Origin: Aquimarina aggregata
Lineage (GTDB): Bacteria; Bacteroidota; Bacteroidia; Flavobacteriales; Flavobacteriaceae
Length of the DNA: 64,000 nt
Reading direction: 5' to 3'
NCBI RefSeq assembly: GCF_001632745.1
Contig: NZ_LQRT01000002.1
Location: 868,001-932,000 of the forward strand
A program made the translations under genes and the position numbers. This document shows positions 1 through 9,842 of the stretch, piece by piece. The notes beneath the pieces are model-generated. The model was given only the letters and a program-made list of their open reading frames with translations. It ran no database searches and was not told where the DNA came from. Each line of letters starts with the position of its first letter. Within the stretch, counting starts at the first letter, position 1.

Positions 1-16
1 CTCAACACAAGGGTTA

Positions 17-775
17 TTATGTGTTGTCTTTATTTTTCGTAGAATTGATTAACTTAATTAATTTTATTAAAGATGATTTTACATTATCATTTTTACTTTT
101 CTTAAGCATTAATTCTGCTTTCCTTTTTATCCCACTATAATTTGCATTAGGATAGATTCTAATCAATTCTGAAAAGTAAATATCTATTCCTTTTCCAAGC
201 TTTACCTTTCCTTCTTCAGAAAAAGCTTTTTCATTATTAATTTCATCTAAGTAAATTGTATAATTCTCAATAAGAGTTCCTATATTCGAATTAATAACAC
301 TTTTCACTTTTGGCGAATTTGGATCATCTGATCTTTCTTTAATATCATCATTTCCCAGTTTAAAATAATCTAATTGTAAGTCCAAACCAAATTGCCAAAC
401 AGCTAACATTTCAATATCGTAAAGGTATTTATCTTTACGATCAGTCTGTTGATAAATTTGATGCATATCCTTCCACTGATTAAAGAATTCTGTGGCAATA
501 TTACTTCTGTGTTTTATGCCTAATTCTTTATCATCAAGTACTATTTTGAAATTTTGCTCATCCGTTAATTTTTGAACAATCATTCTTTTCTCTGGATTAT
601 CAAATGTTGGTTTCTTTTCATCTTTCTTATAACCAAATCTTAATTCAATAATTACATCATTATAATCATTTGTATCCCAATATCTTTTGTCTAAAGGAAA
701 TTTATGATCTTCTGTTTTACAGTTAATTAAGGTTAAGCAAAGAAATGCTAAAAAGAAGTATCTAATTATTATCAT
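17..775 (-). CDS. Hypothetical lipoprotein
   Basis: A 252-residue protein with an N-terminal hydrophobic stretch ending in LINC at residues 16-19, which fits a lipoprotein signal peptide cleaved before the Cys, so it is probably anchored in the envelope. The rest is charged, mostly helical-looking and carries no motif I recognise. Its start overlaps the end of the upstream gene (762-1463) by 14 bases, so the two are probably translated from one mRNA. A partner role with the neighbouring membrane protein is possible but unproven. Confidence 0.6.
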   Translation of the reverse strand: MIIIRYFFLAFLCLTLINCKTEDHKFPLDKRYWDTNDYNDVIIELRFGYKKDEKKPTFDNPEKRMIVQKLTDEQNFKIVLDDKELGIKHRSNIATEFFNQWKDMHQIYQQTDRKDKYLYDIEMLAVWQFGLDLQLDYFKLGNDDIKERSDDPNSPKVKSVINSNIGTLIENYTIYLDEINNEKAFSEEGKVKLGKGIDIYFSELIRIYPNANYSGIKRKAELMLKKSKNDNVKSSLIKLIKLINSTKNKDNT

Positions 776-1463
776 TAATTATGATTTTTGGTTTTTTATA
801 TTTGCTTAGCAAAGTTAATGAACTGTCTACTATTTTCTCATACCTTTTTTGTTCACTTAAAACATAACTGTGAAAAGTATTATAGTCATATTCTTTTTGG
901 AAAATTCTTTCTTTTGTTTTTGCGTCTTCAATTATTTTCTTTATAACATCTTTATCAAAAGTGCTTAAATTAGATATATTCTTCTTTGCTTTTCGAGCAA
1001 ACAATTCCGTTATCTTAATATGGTATTTTTCATGGTTCAAAAGCTCTTTACTATTAGTGTTTTTTTTATAAACAAATGAACGTGAAGGATAAAATAAGGA
1101 TTGAACAATTACAGAATTATCATTGACTTCACTTTCAATTGAAGTAACAACATAAGCAAACCTTTCGTTACCGTATAGTGATTTTTTAAAAAATTCTAAA
1201 CCCCTAAAATTTTTAAACGTTATTTCATCATATTTATCAAAAGTTAAGGGGCTTTCATAATTCAAATAGTTATTATTATTTAAAACTATTAATCCAATGA
1301 ACAAAGGAATTAAAATCAAAAAACTATACTTGACAAACTTGAAAAATTTCTTCAATGGAATTTTATTTCCCTTTTTATTTTCTTTTATAACTATGATCAA
1401 TTGGTAAAATACAGGTGAAAAATATATCAGGAGTAATGCTATGGCTATTAAATTTTCATTCAT
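762..1463 (-). CDS. Hypothetical membrane protein
   Basis: A 233-residue protein with two hydrophobic segments near the N-terminus (about residues 5-25 and 45-63), followed by a polar domain that would lie outside the cytoplasm or in the periplasm. I recognise no family. It is first in a two-gene unit with the lipoprotein that follows and overlaps it by 14 bases. Base composition matches the surroundings, so there is no sign of recent transfer. Confidence 0.55.
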   Translation of the reverse strand: MNENLIAIALLLIYFSPVFYQLIIVIKENKKGNKIPLKKFFKFVKYSFLILIPLFIGLIVLNNNNYLNYESPLTFDKYDEITFKNFRGLEFFKKSLYGNERFAYVVTSIESEVNDNSVIVQSLFYPSRSFVYKKNTNSKELLNHEKYHIKITELFARKAKKNISNLSTFDKDVIKKIIEDAKTKERIFQKEYDYNTFHSYVLSEQKRYEKIVDSSLTLLSKYKKPKIIINDNN

Positions 1464-1657
1464 TTTTAGTTTTTAAGAATTATTTGCAATACTAAATATA
1501 TGTACCTTTATAGACCTATTTGTTACCTTAAAACAAATTACGCAGTCATGAGAATACCAAATTTGTTACTATAACAACGTTTATATTGAAGTAGTTTATA
1601 TGATATCATTATATAAACTCCCTTTAAGACATTTATTTATATAATAATTTATTTCCT

Positions 1658-2800
1658 CTATCTCTTACTTTTTTCTTCTGGCAAAAGATCATTTTTAAAT
1701 GGGCTTTTAGTAAAAGGAAAAGCTAATTGTTTAACAAATCCTTTAGGAAAGGAGGCGTCAATTAATCCAGTACCCTTGGGCCATTCTTTACCAGGTAAAT
1801 AATAGGTCCCAAAAATTTTATCAATAAAAGGAAACACAACCGCGAAATTATTCCCATAATGTTCTGGTTCTTCACAATGATGCCAATGGTGATATTGCGG
1901 AGTTGTTATTATATATTTTAAAATACCAAAATTAATACTTGTATTAGAATGAATCAGAACTGCATGAATTGCTATAAATACAATATATACATTAAATGTT
2001 AGTGTTGAAAATCCTAGTACATAAAGTGGAATATATGACATGCTTCGTGTAAAAAATATATCTATAAAGTGAGTTCTTGAACCTGCAAGCCAATCCATAT
2101 TTTGTGTTGAATGATGTATTGAATGAAATCGCCATAAATAATGATGAGAATGAAAAAATCTATGTGTCCAATATTGAAAGATGTCAGTAACAAGTAAAGC
2201 CAAAAACAACTCAATTACAAAGGGTAATCCAGAAACCCATTCATGTACCTGCTCCAGGTTCATCCATCCAAAAAAGGCTACAGCAGGTTTTTTAGTTAAA
2301 ACTCCAAACAATTGAATAGCCAAATGACTTATTCCAAAATAAATAAGATCAGTTCGCCATTCATCATGAAATTTGGATTGCAATTTGTTTTTTGGAAAAG
2401 CTAATTCTATAGGAACAAACAATAATGCCATAATAAACAGATCTAGAATAAGCCAATCCAAACCAATACTCCAACTTACTTTTTCTACGGCTCTTCCTTC
2501 AACAGTTAGTCCACCAACAGCTATAGCTAATACCCCTAGAATAATACCTATAACCGCATTACTCTTATTTTTATTAAGAAGGATACTCACTAAAGCAAAA
2601 AGAAAAGTCGCTATAATGGCTCCAAACATTAAATTCTCGACCATATCTGCAGTATACACTTCTCGAAACTCTGGTGTTGTTAACTGTTCTGGAAATTTGA
2701 AACATAAAATACTAGTTAAGGATAAAGAACCAAGAAAAATTGATATGGCACCACTAATTCTTCCTTCTCCTACTCGCATTCGCTTATTTTGTTTTTTCAT
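1658..2800 (-). CDS. Sterol desaturase / fatty acid hydroxylase family protein
   Basis: A 380-residue integral membrane protein of the fatty-acid hydroxylase superfamily, di-iron enzymes that oxidise lipids using O2. The three histidine clusters expected for the di-iron site are visible: HRFFH, then HSIHH shortly after, and HHWHH near residue 310. The N-terminal ~130 residues hold about four hydrophobic helices before the hydroxylase domain, an extension relative to the minimal family. The substrate cannot be told from sequence; a membrane lipid is likely. It stands alone, with AT-rich non-coding DNA on its 5' side. Confidence 0.8.
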   Translation of the reverse strand: MKKQNKRMRVGEGRISGAISIFLGSLSLTSILCFKFPEQLTTPEFREVYTADMVENLMFGAIIATFLFALVSILLNKNKSNAVIGIILGVLAIAVGGLTVEGRAVEKVSWSIGLDWLILDLFIMALLFVPIELAFPKNKLQSKFHDEWRTDLIYFGISHLAIQLFGVLTKKPAVAFFGWMNLEQVHEWVSGLPFVIELFLALLVTDIFQYWTHRFFHSHHYLWRFHSIHHSTQNMDWLAGSRTHFIDIFFTRSMSYIPLYVLGFSTLTFNVYIVFIAIHAVLIHSNTSINFGILKYIITTPQYHHWHHCEEPEHYGNNFAVVFPFIDKIFGTYYLPGKEWPKGTGLIDASFPKGFVKQLAFPFTKSPFKNDLLPEEKSKR

Positions 2801-3278
2801 TTCTTATTCTTTACACTACTACGTTCGTTAATTATTAAACAAATACCATTATTATTAAAAAAATAATGGAGTTACCAAGTTAATTATATTTCTGATAAAT
2901 TGGTAAACATTTGTATATCCACATTTTAAAATCTGTTTAATTTAAATCATTTCCATCTTCTAAATTAGTTAGTTTCTGAAACACTCATCTCTTTATTGAA
3001 CTAGTTATTAGATAATTAAAAAAACTTTTTTTAGCCAAATAATTGCTCTAATCTTTGTTACGCTTTGCAATACTATTTTAACCTTGTTTAAAGCTAAATA
3101 AATTACTATACCCTTAAGCTGTCACTATCTTTAATTTCTCTATATTTACATATACTTTTTACTCTAAAACGAGTTTATTCCTCAATTTAGAGGAAATCGT
3201 TTACTAGTTGTTTATAGAATTACTTTCAGTATTTTATAACTAACTAATACACTGATCATATATATTAACTTTATAAGA
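2801..3278. other. Intergenic region between divergent genes
   Basis: A 478-base AT-rich gap between divergently transcribed genes, so it must hold two promoters. I see no convincing gene. A short hairpin (CCATTATT at 2846-2853 paired with AATAATGG at 2862-2869) lies in the leader of the hydroxylase gene. No clear TAnnTTTG box could be assigned to either gene. Confidence 0.4.
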
Positions 3279-5204
3279 ATGCAATTTAAACACCCAGAAT
3301 TTCTTTATGCTCTTTTTGCGCTTATCATTCCTATATTAGTTCACTTATTTCAGCTACGACGTTTTCAAAAAGTTGACTTTACCAATGTTCAATTTCTTAA
3401 ATCTGTTACAATTCAGACTCGTAAGAGTTCACAGATCAAGAAATGGCTAACGCTTCTAGCCAGATTGCTAGCATTAACTGGAATTATTATTGCTTTTGCT
3501 CAACCATTTTTAGCTTCGGAAAAGGTTGTTGGAAAGAAGAATGAAACTGCCATTTACCTTGATAATTCTTTTAGTATGCAGGCTAAAGGATCAAAAGGTT
3601 CTTTACTTAAACGAGCTGTTCAAGACATTCTTAGTGAGCTCCCCGAAGATGAAACTGTATCTATTTTTACGAATACAGAGACTTTCACCAATGTTACAAA
3701 AAAAGATATTCAAAATGATTTGCTTCAATTAGAATATAGCTCAAATCAAATACCATATAATGCCGCGTTTCTTAAGGCGAAACAAACTTTAGGATTGACA
3801 TCAGAAACGAATAAAAGAATTATTATGATTTCTGATTTTCAACAAAAAGAAGAGCCATTTTCTTTACCAACAGATGCAAGTTCACAGACAAATCTTGTAC
3901 AGTTAAAACCTGTAACAAAACAAAATATCTCTATCGACAGTCTATTTTTACAGCGAAATACAGATAATGAGCTTTTTCTTAAAGTGCTTGTAAGTGATAC
4001 AGATGCTAATGCTGACAATACATCAATTGCACTGTATAATGATGATAAGCTAATTGCAAAAACGGCCGTTTCAATTCCTAGAAATGGCAGTGCCACTACC
4101 GAATTTCGTTTAGATGAAGGTATAAAAATTAATGGTCGAGTTACTCTTGAAGACCCTGCTATTACATTTGATAATTCTAGGTTTTTTACGATTAATGCAC
4201 CTGAAAAGATTAAGGTTGTAGCCATAAACGGTGAAAATGATAATTTTATAAAAAACATTTTTACAACCGATGAATTTGTTTTGGTTAGTAATGCAACAGA
4301 GTCTTTTAATTATAATGATATTAGCGATGCTAATCTTATTATAATTAATGAAGTAAAACAAATTCCGATATCATTAATCAATGCTATAAAACCTTTTGTT
4401 GAACAAGGGGGTACAGTATGTATTATCCCTTCTGAAGAAGGAGATTTAGTATCATATCAGCAATTTATAAATTCGTTTTCTGCTCAGAGCCTTTTAGCTC
4501 CTAAAGTTCAAGAGAAAAAAATTACAAAAATTAATTTTTCACACCCACTTTATAAAGGAGTTTTTGATAAAACTATAACAAATTTTCAATACCCAAAAGT
4601 AAATAGTTATTATCAAGCCAACGCTACAAATGTTGTATTGTCTTTTGAAGATAATAGTCCATTTTTATACAAGACCAATTCATTATACATTTTTACAGCT
4701 GCAATAAACACTAAGAACTCAAATTTTAAAAATTCTCCTTTAATTGTTCCTACGCTTTACAATATAGGGAAACAGAGTTTACAATTAAGTGATATCTCTT
4801 ATACTATTGGTCGTTCAAACTCTTATGATGTGCCTATTTCTCTGGGACAGGATGGCATTATCTCGTTGATTTCAGATCAAGAAAACAGCATCCCGTTACA
4901 GCAAAGTTTTCCTACAAAGGTGCGTATTACAACAGAAGATATCCCCGCAAAATCCGGAATTTATTCTTTACAGGATAAGAATAAAATTATTCAATATGTT
5001 AGCTATAATTATGATAGTTCAGAGAGTGACTTACAATATTATTCGCTAAGCTCTAACGAGAACTATACTTTAAATAGCTCGGTAACAGAACTTTTTGATC
5101 AAATAAAAGAAGAGACTAGTATTAATGAACTTTGGAAATGGTTTGTTATTTTTGCGCTGATATTCCTGTTAATCGAAATATTATTATTAAAATTTCTAAA
5201 ATGA
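3279..5204 (+). CDS. BatA-like membrane protein with double-TM N-terminus
   Basis: A 641-residue protein whose first ~80 residues match the N-terminal double-transmembrane domain found in BatA/BatB-type proteins (MQFKHPEFLYALFALIIPIL, then the helix around residues 60-78). The middle resembles a von Willebrand A-type fold (AIYLDNSFSMQAKG with a DxSxS-like start near residue 90), and a final hydrophobic helix closes the C-terminus. BatA-family proteins in Bacteroidota are linked to MoxR ATPases and aerotolerance, but no MoxR gene is present here. The stop overlaps the next start as ATGA, so it is translationally coupled to the dihydroorotase-like gene. Confidence 0.75.
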   Translation: MQFKHPEFLYALFALIIPILVHLFQLRRFQKVDFTNVQFLKSVTIQTRKSSQIKKWLTLLARLLALTGIIIAFAQPFLASEKVVGKKNETAIYLDNSFSMQAKGSKGSLLKRAVQDILSELPEDETVSIFTNTETFTNVTKKDIQNDLLQLEYSSNQIPYNAAFLKAKQTLGLTSETNKRIIMISDFQQKEEPFSLPTDASSQTNLVQLKPVTKQNISIDSLFLQRNTDNELFLKVLVSDTDANADNTSIALYNDDKLIAKTAVSIPRNGSATTEFRLDEGIKINGRVTLEDPAITFDNSRFFTINAPEKIKVVAINGENDNFIKNIFTTDEFVLVSNATESFNYNDISDANLIIINEVKQIPISLINAIKPFVEQGGTVCIIPSEEGDLVSYQQFINSFSAQSLLAPKVQEKKITKINFSHPLYKGVFDKTITNFQYPKVNSYYQANATNVVLSFEDNSPFLYKTNSLYIFTAAINTKNSNFKNSPLIVPTLYNIGKQSLQLSDISYTIGRSNSYDVPISLGQDGIISLISDQENSIPLQQSFPTKVRITTEDIPAKSGIYSLQDKNKIIQYVSYNYDSSESDLQYYSLSSNENYTLNSSVTELFDQIKEETSINELWKWFVIFALIFLLIEILLLKFLK

Positions 5205-6454
5205 ACATCTTACTAAAGTCTACTACTGTAATTGATTCTACATCACCTTTCAATAATAAAACAGTAGATATTCTTATTGAAGATGGTATTATTACGGATA
5301 TAGATTCTACTTTACAATCAATACCAAATATTACAGAAATAAACCTTGCAGACTTACATGTATCTCGAGGTTGGTTTGATAGCAGCGTTAGTTTCGGAGA
5401 ACCTGGTTATGAAGAAAGAGAAACTATTTTACATGGTCTTGATGTTGCCGCTAAAAGTGGCTTTACAAGTATTGCATTAAACCCAAATACGTTACCCATC
5501 ACAGATACTAGTGCATCTATTGGGTTTCTTACTGTAAAATCACAACAACATGCTGTAAATCTTTACCCGATTGGTGCGCTTACAGTAAAATCTGAAGGAA
5601 AAGATCTAGCAGAACTTTATGATATGCAACAAGCTGGTGCTGTTGCATTTGGTGATTACAAAAAGGCTATTGCAAATCCTAATTTATTAAAAATAGCACT
5701 ACTTTATGCTCAAAATTTTAATGGACTAGTACAATCTTTCCCTCAAGATAATAGTATAGCAGGAAAAGGAATGGTTCATGAAGAAGAACAAAGTACACTA
5801 TTAGGTCTTAAAGGTATACCATCTCTTGCAGAAGAATTACAAGTAACTAGAGACTTATTTCTATTAGAGTATACCGGAGGGAAATTACACATTCCGACTA
5901 TTTCTACGGCCAAATCTGTAGCCTTAATTAAAGAAGCTAAAACAAAAGGATTAGCAGTTACTTGTAGTGTTACTACTCATCATCTTAAATTAACAGATAA
6001 TGAGCTTGTAAAATTTGATGCTAACTACAAAGTGCAACCACCATTAAGAACGCAAAAAGATATCACTGCTTTACATAAGGGAATACAAGAAGGAACAATT
6101 GATATGGTAACGAGTGATCACCAACCTATTGATATTGAACATAAAAAAGTAGAATTCGATAGTGCCAGCTACGGAACAATAGGCTTAGAAAGCTCTTTTG
6201 GAGTACTTAACTCTATCTTTGATATTGAAACCTGCATAAATTTACTAACCAATGGTAAAGAAATTTTTGGAATTGAAGATATCACCATTGATAAAGGTAG
6301 TACTGCAAATTTGACTTTATTTTCACCAAAAAAAGAACTGATTTTCGATCAAAAGGACATCTTATCCACATCAAAAAATAGTGCTTTTTTGGGAAAATCT
6401 TTAAAAGGTCAATCATATGGTATTATTGCAAACAAAAAAATGATCCTTAAGTAA
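5201..6454 (+). CDS. Dihydroorotase-like protein, metal site lost
   Basis: A 417-residue amidohydrolase-fold protein of the class I dihydroorotase family. The chosen start, ATG at 5201, overlaps the previous stop by 4 bases; an upstream extension would run far into that gene. The family signature DxHxHxREPG is present as DSSVSFGEPG at residues 60-69, so both metal-binding histidines are Ser. The later HCED-type histidine region reads QSFPQD, while THH and SDHQP are kept. It is therefore probably catalytically dead or altered. Such homologues in other bacteria serve as aspartate transcarbamoylase partners, but no pyrB is near. The neighbours suggest a different, unknown role. Automatic annotation as an active pyrC would be misleading. 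Confidence 0.8.
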   Translation: MNILLKSTTVIDSTSPFNNKTVDILIEDGIITDIDSTLQSIPNITEINLADLHVSRGWFDSSVSFGEPGYEERETILHGLDVAAKSGFTSIALNPNTLPITDTSASIGFLTVKSQQHAVNLYPIGALTVKSEGKDLAELYDMQQAGAVAFGDYKKAIANPNLLKIALLYAQNFNGLVQSFPQDNSIAGKGMVHEEEQSTLLGLKGIPSLAEELQVTRDLFLLEYTGGKLHIPTISTAKSVALIKEAKTKGLAVTCSVTTHHLKLTDNELVKFDANYKVQPPLRTQKDITALHKGIQEGTIDMVTSDHQPIDIEHKKVEFDSASYGTIGLESSFGVLNSIFDIETCINLLTNGKEIFGIEDITIDKGSTANLTLFSPKKELIFDQKDILSTSKNSAFLGKSLKGQSYGIIANKKMILK

Positions 6455-6512
6455 TAGTACATATGCGCTATATACAAGTAAGAATTTAGATATTAACGCA
6501 AATACATCAATC

Positions 6513-6842
6513 ATGCAATCTGACTACGCAAAACAAGGAAAAACAGCTGCTATAGTAGCCTACATTACTATTATTGGTACTATTATAGCTTATTTTATGA
6601 ATCAGGATGATAAAAATTTATTCGCTAACTTTCATATTAGACAAGCACTTGGAGTAAACATATCTTTTTACATATTAGGTGCATTGGTTACCATTTTTGA
6701 TTCTATCCTTATATCCTCTGCATTCTATATTTTTATTTTAGTGTTATGGGTTTATGGTCTTATAACAGCTATAAAAGAAGAACAAAAAGAAGTGCCTATA
6801 CTAGGAAAGTATTTCCAGCAATGGTTTAATTTTATTAAATAA
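6513..6842 (+). CDS. Small Tic20/DUF4870-like membrane protein
   Basis: A 109-residue protein with about three to four membrane segments. It has the typical FANFHIRQALG motif (residues 37-47) placed just before a helix, as in the DUF4870/Tic20-like families of Bacteroidota. No enzymatic residues stand out. It follows the dihydroorotase-like gene by 58 bases on the same strand and may be the last gene of that operon. Function unknown. Confidence 0.65.
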   Translation: MQSDYAKQGKTAAIVAYITIIGTIIAYFMNQDDKNLFANFHIRQALGVNISFYILGALVTIFDSILISSAFYIFILVLWVYGLITAIKEEQKEVPILGKYFQQWFNFIK

Positions 6843-6848
6843 GTTAAA

Positions 6849-7199
6849 TTACTCTATCTGTAACTTATTTATTTTTAGGTCCGCCGACATGGCCACATCA
6901 AGCATAAATGAATCCCTATCTGTTTGGATAAGATAACGTCGTAATCCATTGTCGTCTAACATAAAGTCAAATTCTATTGGTTTTCCGAATTCTTTGATTG
7001 CAGCACCTACGATTTCTTTTAGTTTTTCCTTGGTGAGTGTTTTTTGTAAATCGGCAGAAAACATATCAAAAATCTTGTCAGTTTGATCTATTTTCATTGA
7101 TTCTACAATAGTTTTCATATTTTTTTCGAAATCTTCTTGTGTTTGAGAAAAACCAAAATGGACGAGAAATAAGAAAAATAAATAAGTAATTTTTTTCAT
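6849..7199 (-). CDS. Secreted DUF3887-like small protein
   Basis: A 116-residue protein with a clear signal peptide (residues 1-18, ending near FGFSQ). The mature part has the layout of DUF3887-type NTF2-like domains: a helical start with FDMFSADLQKTLTKEKLKE, then beta strands. These domains often precede hydrolases, and here an esterase lies next door on the opposite strand. It is probably periplasmic or surface exposed, with unknown binding role. It ends 6 bases from the convergent membrane-protein gene. Confidence 0.5.
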   Translation of the reverse strand: MKKITYLFFLFLVHFGFSQTQEDFEKNMKTIVESMKIDQTDKIFDMFSADLQKTLTKEKLKEIVGAAIKEFGKPIEFDFMLDDNGLRRYLIQTDRDSFMLDVAMSADLKINKLQIE

Positions 7200-7374
7200 A
7201 ATTAGTGGCTTAAATATTGTTTATTTGTGTATTTAAAAGTTAAGAAATAAAATCCAAAATCTAGACTTATATTTAAGAAAAAACAATACATTTTTTCATA
7301 TTTAAAAGTTTAAACAATTACAAGCTTTATCAATCTAGATTTTATCAAATTTGATTGATATAAAAAGAAAAAAA

Positions 7375-8034
7375 ATGCAGACTAAAACACTATCTCTACA
7401 CCATATCATTAAGGAACCAACAATCAAAAAAGAAAAAACTCCTGTATTATTTATGTTTCATGGTTATGGAAGCGATGAAAACGATCTTTTTTCTTTTGCT
7501 CCTGAACTTCCAGAAGAGCTTTTTATTATTTCAGTACGTGCACCATATCCGATGCAGCCATATGGTAATGCCTGGTATGCCATCTATTTTGATGATACCC
7601 AAGGTAAGTTTAGTGATGACAAACAAGCCATTGAATCTAGAGATAAAATAGCTGGTTTTATTGATGAAGCGGTACAGGCTTATCAATTAGATTCTCAAAA
7701 TGTAACCCTGTTAGGATTTAGTCAAGGTACCATTCTTAGCTATTCTGTCGCTCTTTCTTATCCTGAAAAAATAAAAAATGTGATTGCATTAAGTGGATAT
7801 TTAAATGAAGATATTTTAAAACAAGATTATGAAAAAAATGATTTCGCGAAGCTAAATATCTACTGCTCACACGGTAGTGTTGATCAAGTAATACCTGTTG
7901 ACTGGGCAAGAAAAGCTCCAATACGCTTTGCTGAACTTGGAATAACTACTAATTTAAATGAATTTCCTGTTGGTCATGGTGTAGCTCCAAAAAATTTTTA
8001 TCAATTTAAAGAATGGCTAAGCGCAAGAATTTAG
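7375..8034 (+). CDS. Alpha/beta hydrolase, carboxylesterase/phospholipase family
   Basis: A 219-residue serine hydrolase of the phospholipase/carboxylesterase (YpfH-like) family. It shows HGYGSDEND near the N-terminus for the oxyanion region, the nucleophile elbow GFSQG near residue 120, a late Asp in HGSVDQVIP and the catalytic His in VGHGV. ATG at 7375 is chosen over a TTG eight codons upstream because it follows an A-rich stretch and begins the conserved domain. It lacks a signal peptide, so it is cytoplasmic. It probably hydrolyses small acyl esters; the natural substrate is unknown. Confidence 0.8.
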   Translation: MQTKTLSLHHIIKEPTIKKEKTPVLFMFHGYGSDENDLFSFAPELPEELFIISVRAPYPMQPYGNAWYAIYFDDTQGKFSDDKQAIESRDKIAGFIDEAVQAYQLDSQNVTLLGFSQGTILSYSVALSYPEKIKNVIALSGYLNEDILKQDYEKNDFAKLNIYCSHGSVDQVIPVDWARKAPIRFAELGITTNLNEFPVGHGVAPKNFYQFKEWLSARI

Positions 8035-8107
8035 TTTATGAACAATATTTAATATTTTTAATTTTGAACAACGAATTTTAATCTCAATTCTGCGAAGTAT
8101 TAAATAG

Positions 8108-8863
8108 TCATTTTCTTTCTAATTTTCTTTTGTCAATTAATTCTCTGAGTCGAATGATTGGATATAGTCCATTCATATTATTTTCATCTAATTTGATGTA
8201 ATTAATCCAATCTATCTCCATTTCTAGATCATATTCGCCAAGTAAATTTTTTAAAAGCTTTTTAACTGCATTTTTTCTTCCATGCTTTATCAAACCTTCT
8301 TCATAATTACGCACGTAGATATTTAAATCCAATTCTTTTGATTGATTCGAATATTTAAAAAAGACATCCTCATAACCTATTTGTATACTTATATACCCAC
8401 CTTGTAGGGTATCTTTGTCAATCACCACTACGGCACGTTCTTTACTGGCATATCCCACTTTAATAGAATCGTTTAAGTTTCTCTGTTCAAATGCAGTAAT
8501 CTTCCAATTTTTAAGCTTCGGAGATTTTCTAATAAGTTTTATTATTTTAGGAAAAGCAGGTTTATACCCATTTGCAGAAATTAACAATTCCTTAATTCCA
8601 TTCGTGTCTACCGGTCGAAAAACAGGAATCAAATACGGATCTATTTGACTAAGTTTATCGGATAACCTTTTATAATTTTTATTTCTTTCATTATAGTCTT
8701 TATATCCTGAAATATTATCAACTCTTTTAAAAGTCTGACTATAATACACATCTTGATTCTTAACAAACCAATTCCAAAAACGATCTTCAGTAGTTTGCGC
8801 CCTTAATGATCCAAAAACAAATGGTAAAAAAAATAATCCCAGTATGCAGATTTTACTTTTCAT
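8108..8863 (-). CDS. Secreted hypothetical protein, paralogue A of tandem pair
   Basis: A 251-residue protein with a good signal peptide (residues 1-22, ending SLRAQ). The mature protein begins with TTEDRFWNWFVKNQ, a start shared with the next gene upstream, and ends with the shared RLRELIDKRKLERK. I do not recognise a named domain with certainty. It is 14 bases downstream of its paralogue and probably co-transcribed with it. The pair most likely arose by tandem duplication; function unknown. Confidence 0.6.
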   Translation of the reverse strand: MKSKICILGLFFLPFVFGSLRAQTTEDRFWNWFVKNQDVYYSQTFKRVDNISGYKDYNERNKNYKRLSDKLSQIDPYLIPVFRPVDTNGIKELLISANGYKPAFPKIIKLIRKSPKLKNWKITAFEQRNLNDSIKVGYASKERAVVVIDKDTLQGGYISIQIGYEDVFFKYSNQSKELDLNIYVRNYEEGLIKHGRKNAVKKLLKNLLGEYDLEMEIDWINYIKLDENNMNGLYPIIRLRELIDKRKLERK

Positions 8864-8877
8864 AACAAATACAAATC

Positions 8878-9660
8878 CTACAGAAAAGATTTACATTCCT
8901 TATGTAAAGGATGTGTATTCACCATATTAATTACAGGCGGATAATCTCTCTTTTTTCTTTCTAACTTTCTTTGGTCAACTACCGTTCTTAAATGACCAAT
9001 AGGATATCCCATAGCCTCATCCCCTTCTTTTAACGAAATACAATTAATAACACCTATTTCTATCGCGAAGTCATATTCACCCAATAAATCATCTAAAAGT
9101 CTTTTAATTCTATACTTATGTTCATCACCATTATAACTAGGTATAAATACATCTAAATTTAGCCGATTAGAAACTTCTGTATACGTAAATCGTATATCTT
9201 CAAAACCGAACACAATATCTAAGGGTCTACATTTAATATTTTTATTAACTAGCACAGCTTGATGTGTGGCCTGAGGATATCTAAATTTAATTAGTGATTC
9301 TATTGAGGTTCTTTGTATAAGAGCAGTAAACTTCCAATTGTTTAATGTTGGAGAATTATTTACCAATCTAGCAATTTTAGGAAAAAATTCCTCTACTCCT
9401 TGCGCTGATATAATCAACTCTTTAATTCCGTTTGTGTTTTTTACTTTTAAAACTCCCTTTATACTAGAACCAAATCGTTTAAGTCTATTAGATAACTCTT
9501 TATTCAGTTTTGTTTTCAAATCAGATCGTACTTCATCGCTATACAATTTTTCTTGGTTTTTTATAAACCAATTCCAAAACTGTTCCTCTTCGGTTTTCAA
9601 GGAAAATGAATTAAACCCAATAGAAATGAAGTCTGGTAAAATGGCAATAATTCTTTTCAT
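8878..9660 (-). CDS. Hypothetical protein, paralogue B of tandem pair
   Basis: A 260-residue paralogue of the downstream gene: EEQFWNWFIKNQEKLYS near the start, GIKELIISAQG in the middle and the RTVVDQRKLERKK block near the end align with it throughout. Unlike its partner, the N-terminus (MKRIIAILPDFISIGFNSFS) has Pro and Asp within the hydrophobic stretch and no clear cleavage site, so export is doubtful. A C-terminal extension of about 20 residues is also unique to this copy. Function unknown. Confidence 0.55.
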   Translation of the reverse strand: MKRIIAILPDFISIGFNSFSLKTEEEQFWNWFIKNQEKLYSDEVRSDLKTKLNKELSNRLKRFGSSIKGVLKVKNTNGIKELIISAQGVEEFFPKIARLVNNSPTLNNWKFTALIQRTSIESLIKFRYPQATHQAVLVNKNIKCRPLDIVFGFEDIRFTYTEVSNRLNLDVFIPSYNGDEHKYRIKRLLDDLLGEYDFAIEIGVINCISLKEGDEAMGYPIGHLRTVVDQRKLERKKRDYPPVINMVNTHPLHKECKSFL

Positions 9661-9842
9661 AGATTAAAAATTTCACTTTCGAAATGACTAAATTTCAATT
9701 GCTACTAATTTAAAATTTAAGATAATGTACTTGTAGAACATTTTACTCATTTTATACCACTAATCGTTTTTTACAACCTAGCATATACTATTAATCTATT
9801 CTATTTTAGTATTTTACATTTTCACAAATCACCTTATCTTTC

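Noticed and set aside
2373..2831. Plus-strand ORF opposite the hydroxylase gene
   Set aside because: It mirrors the membrane-helix codons of the real gene, which has all three histidine clusters.
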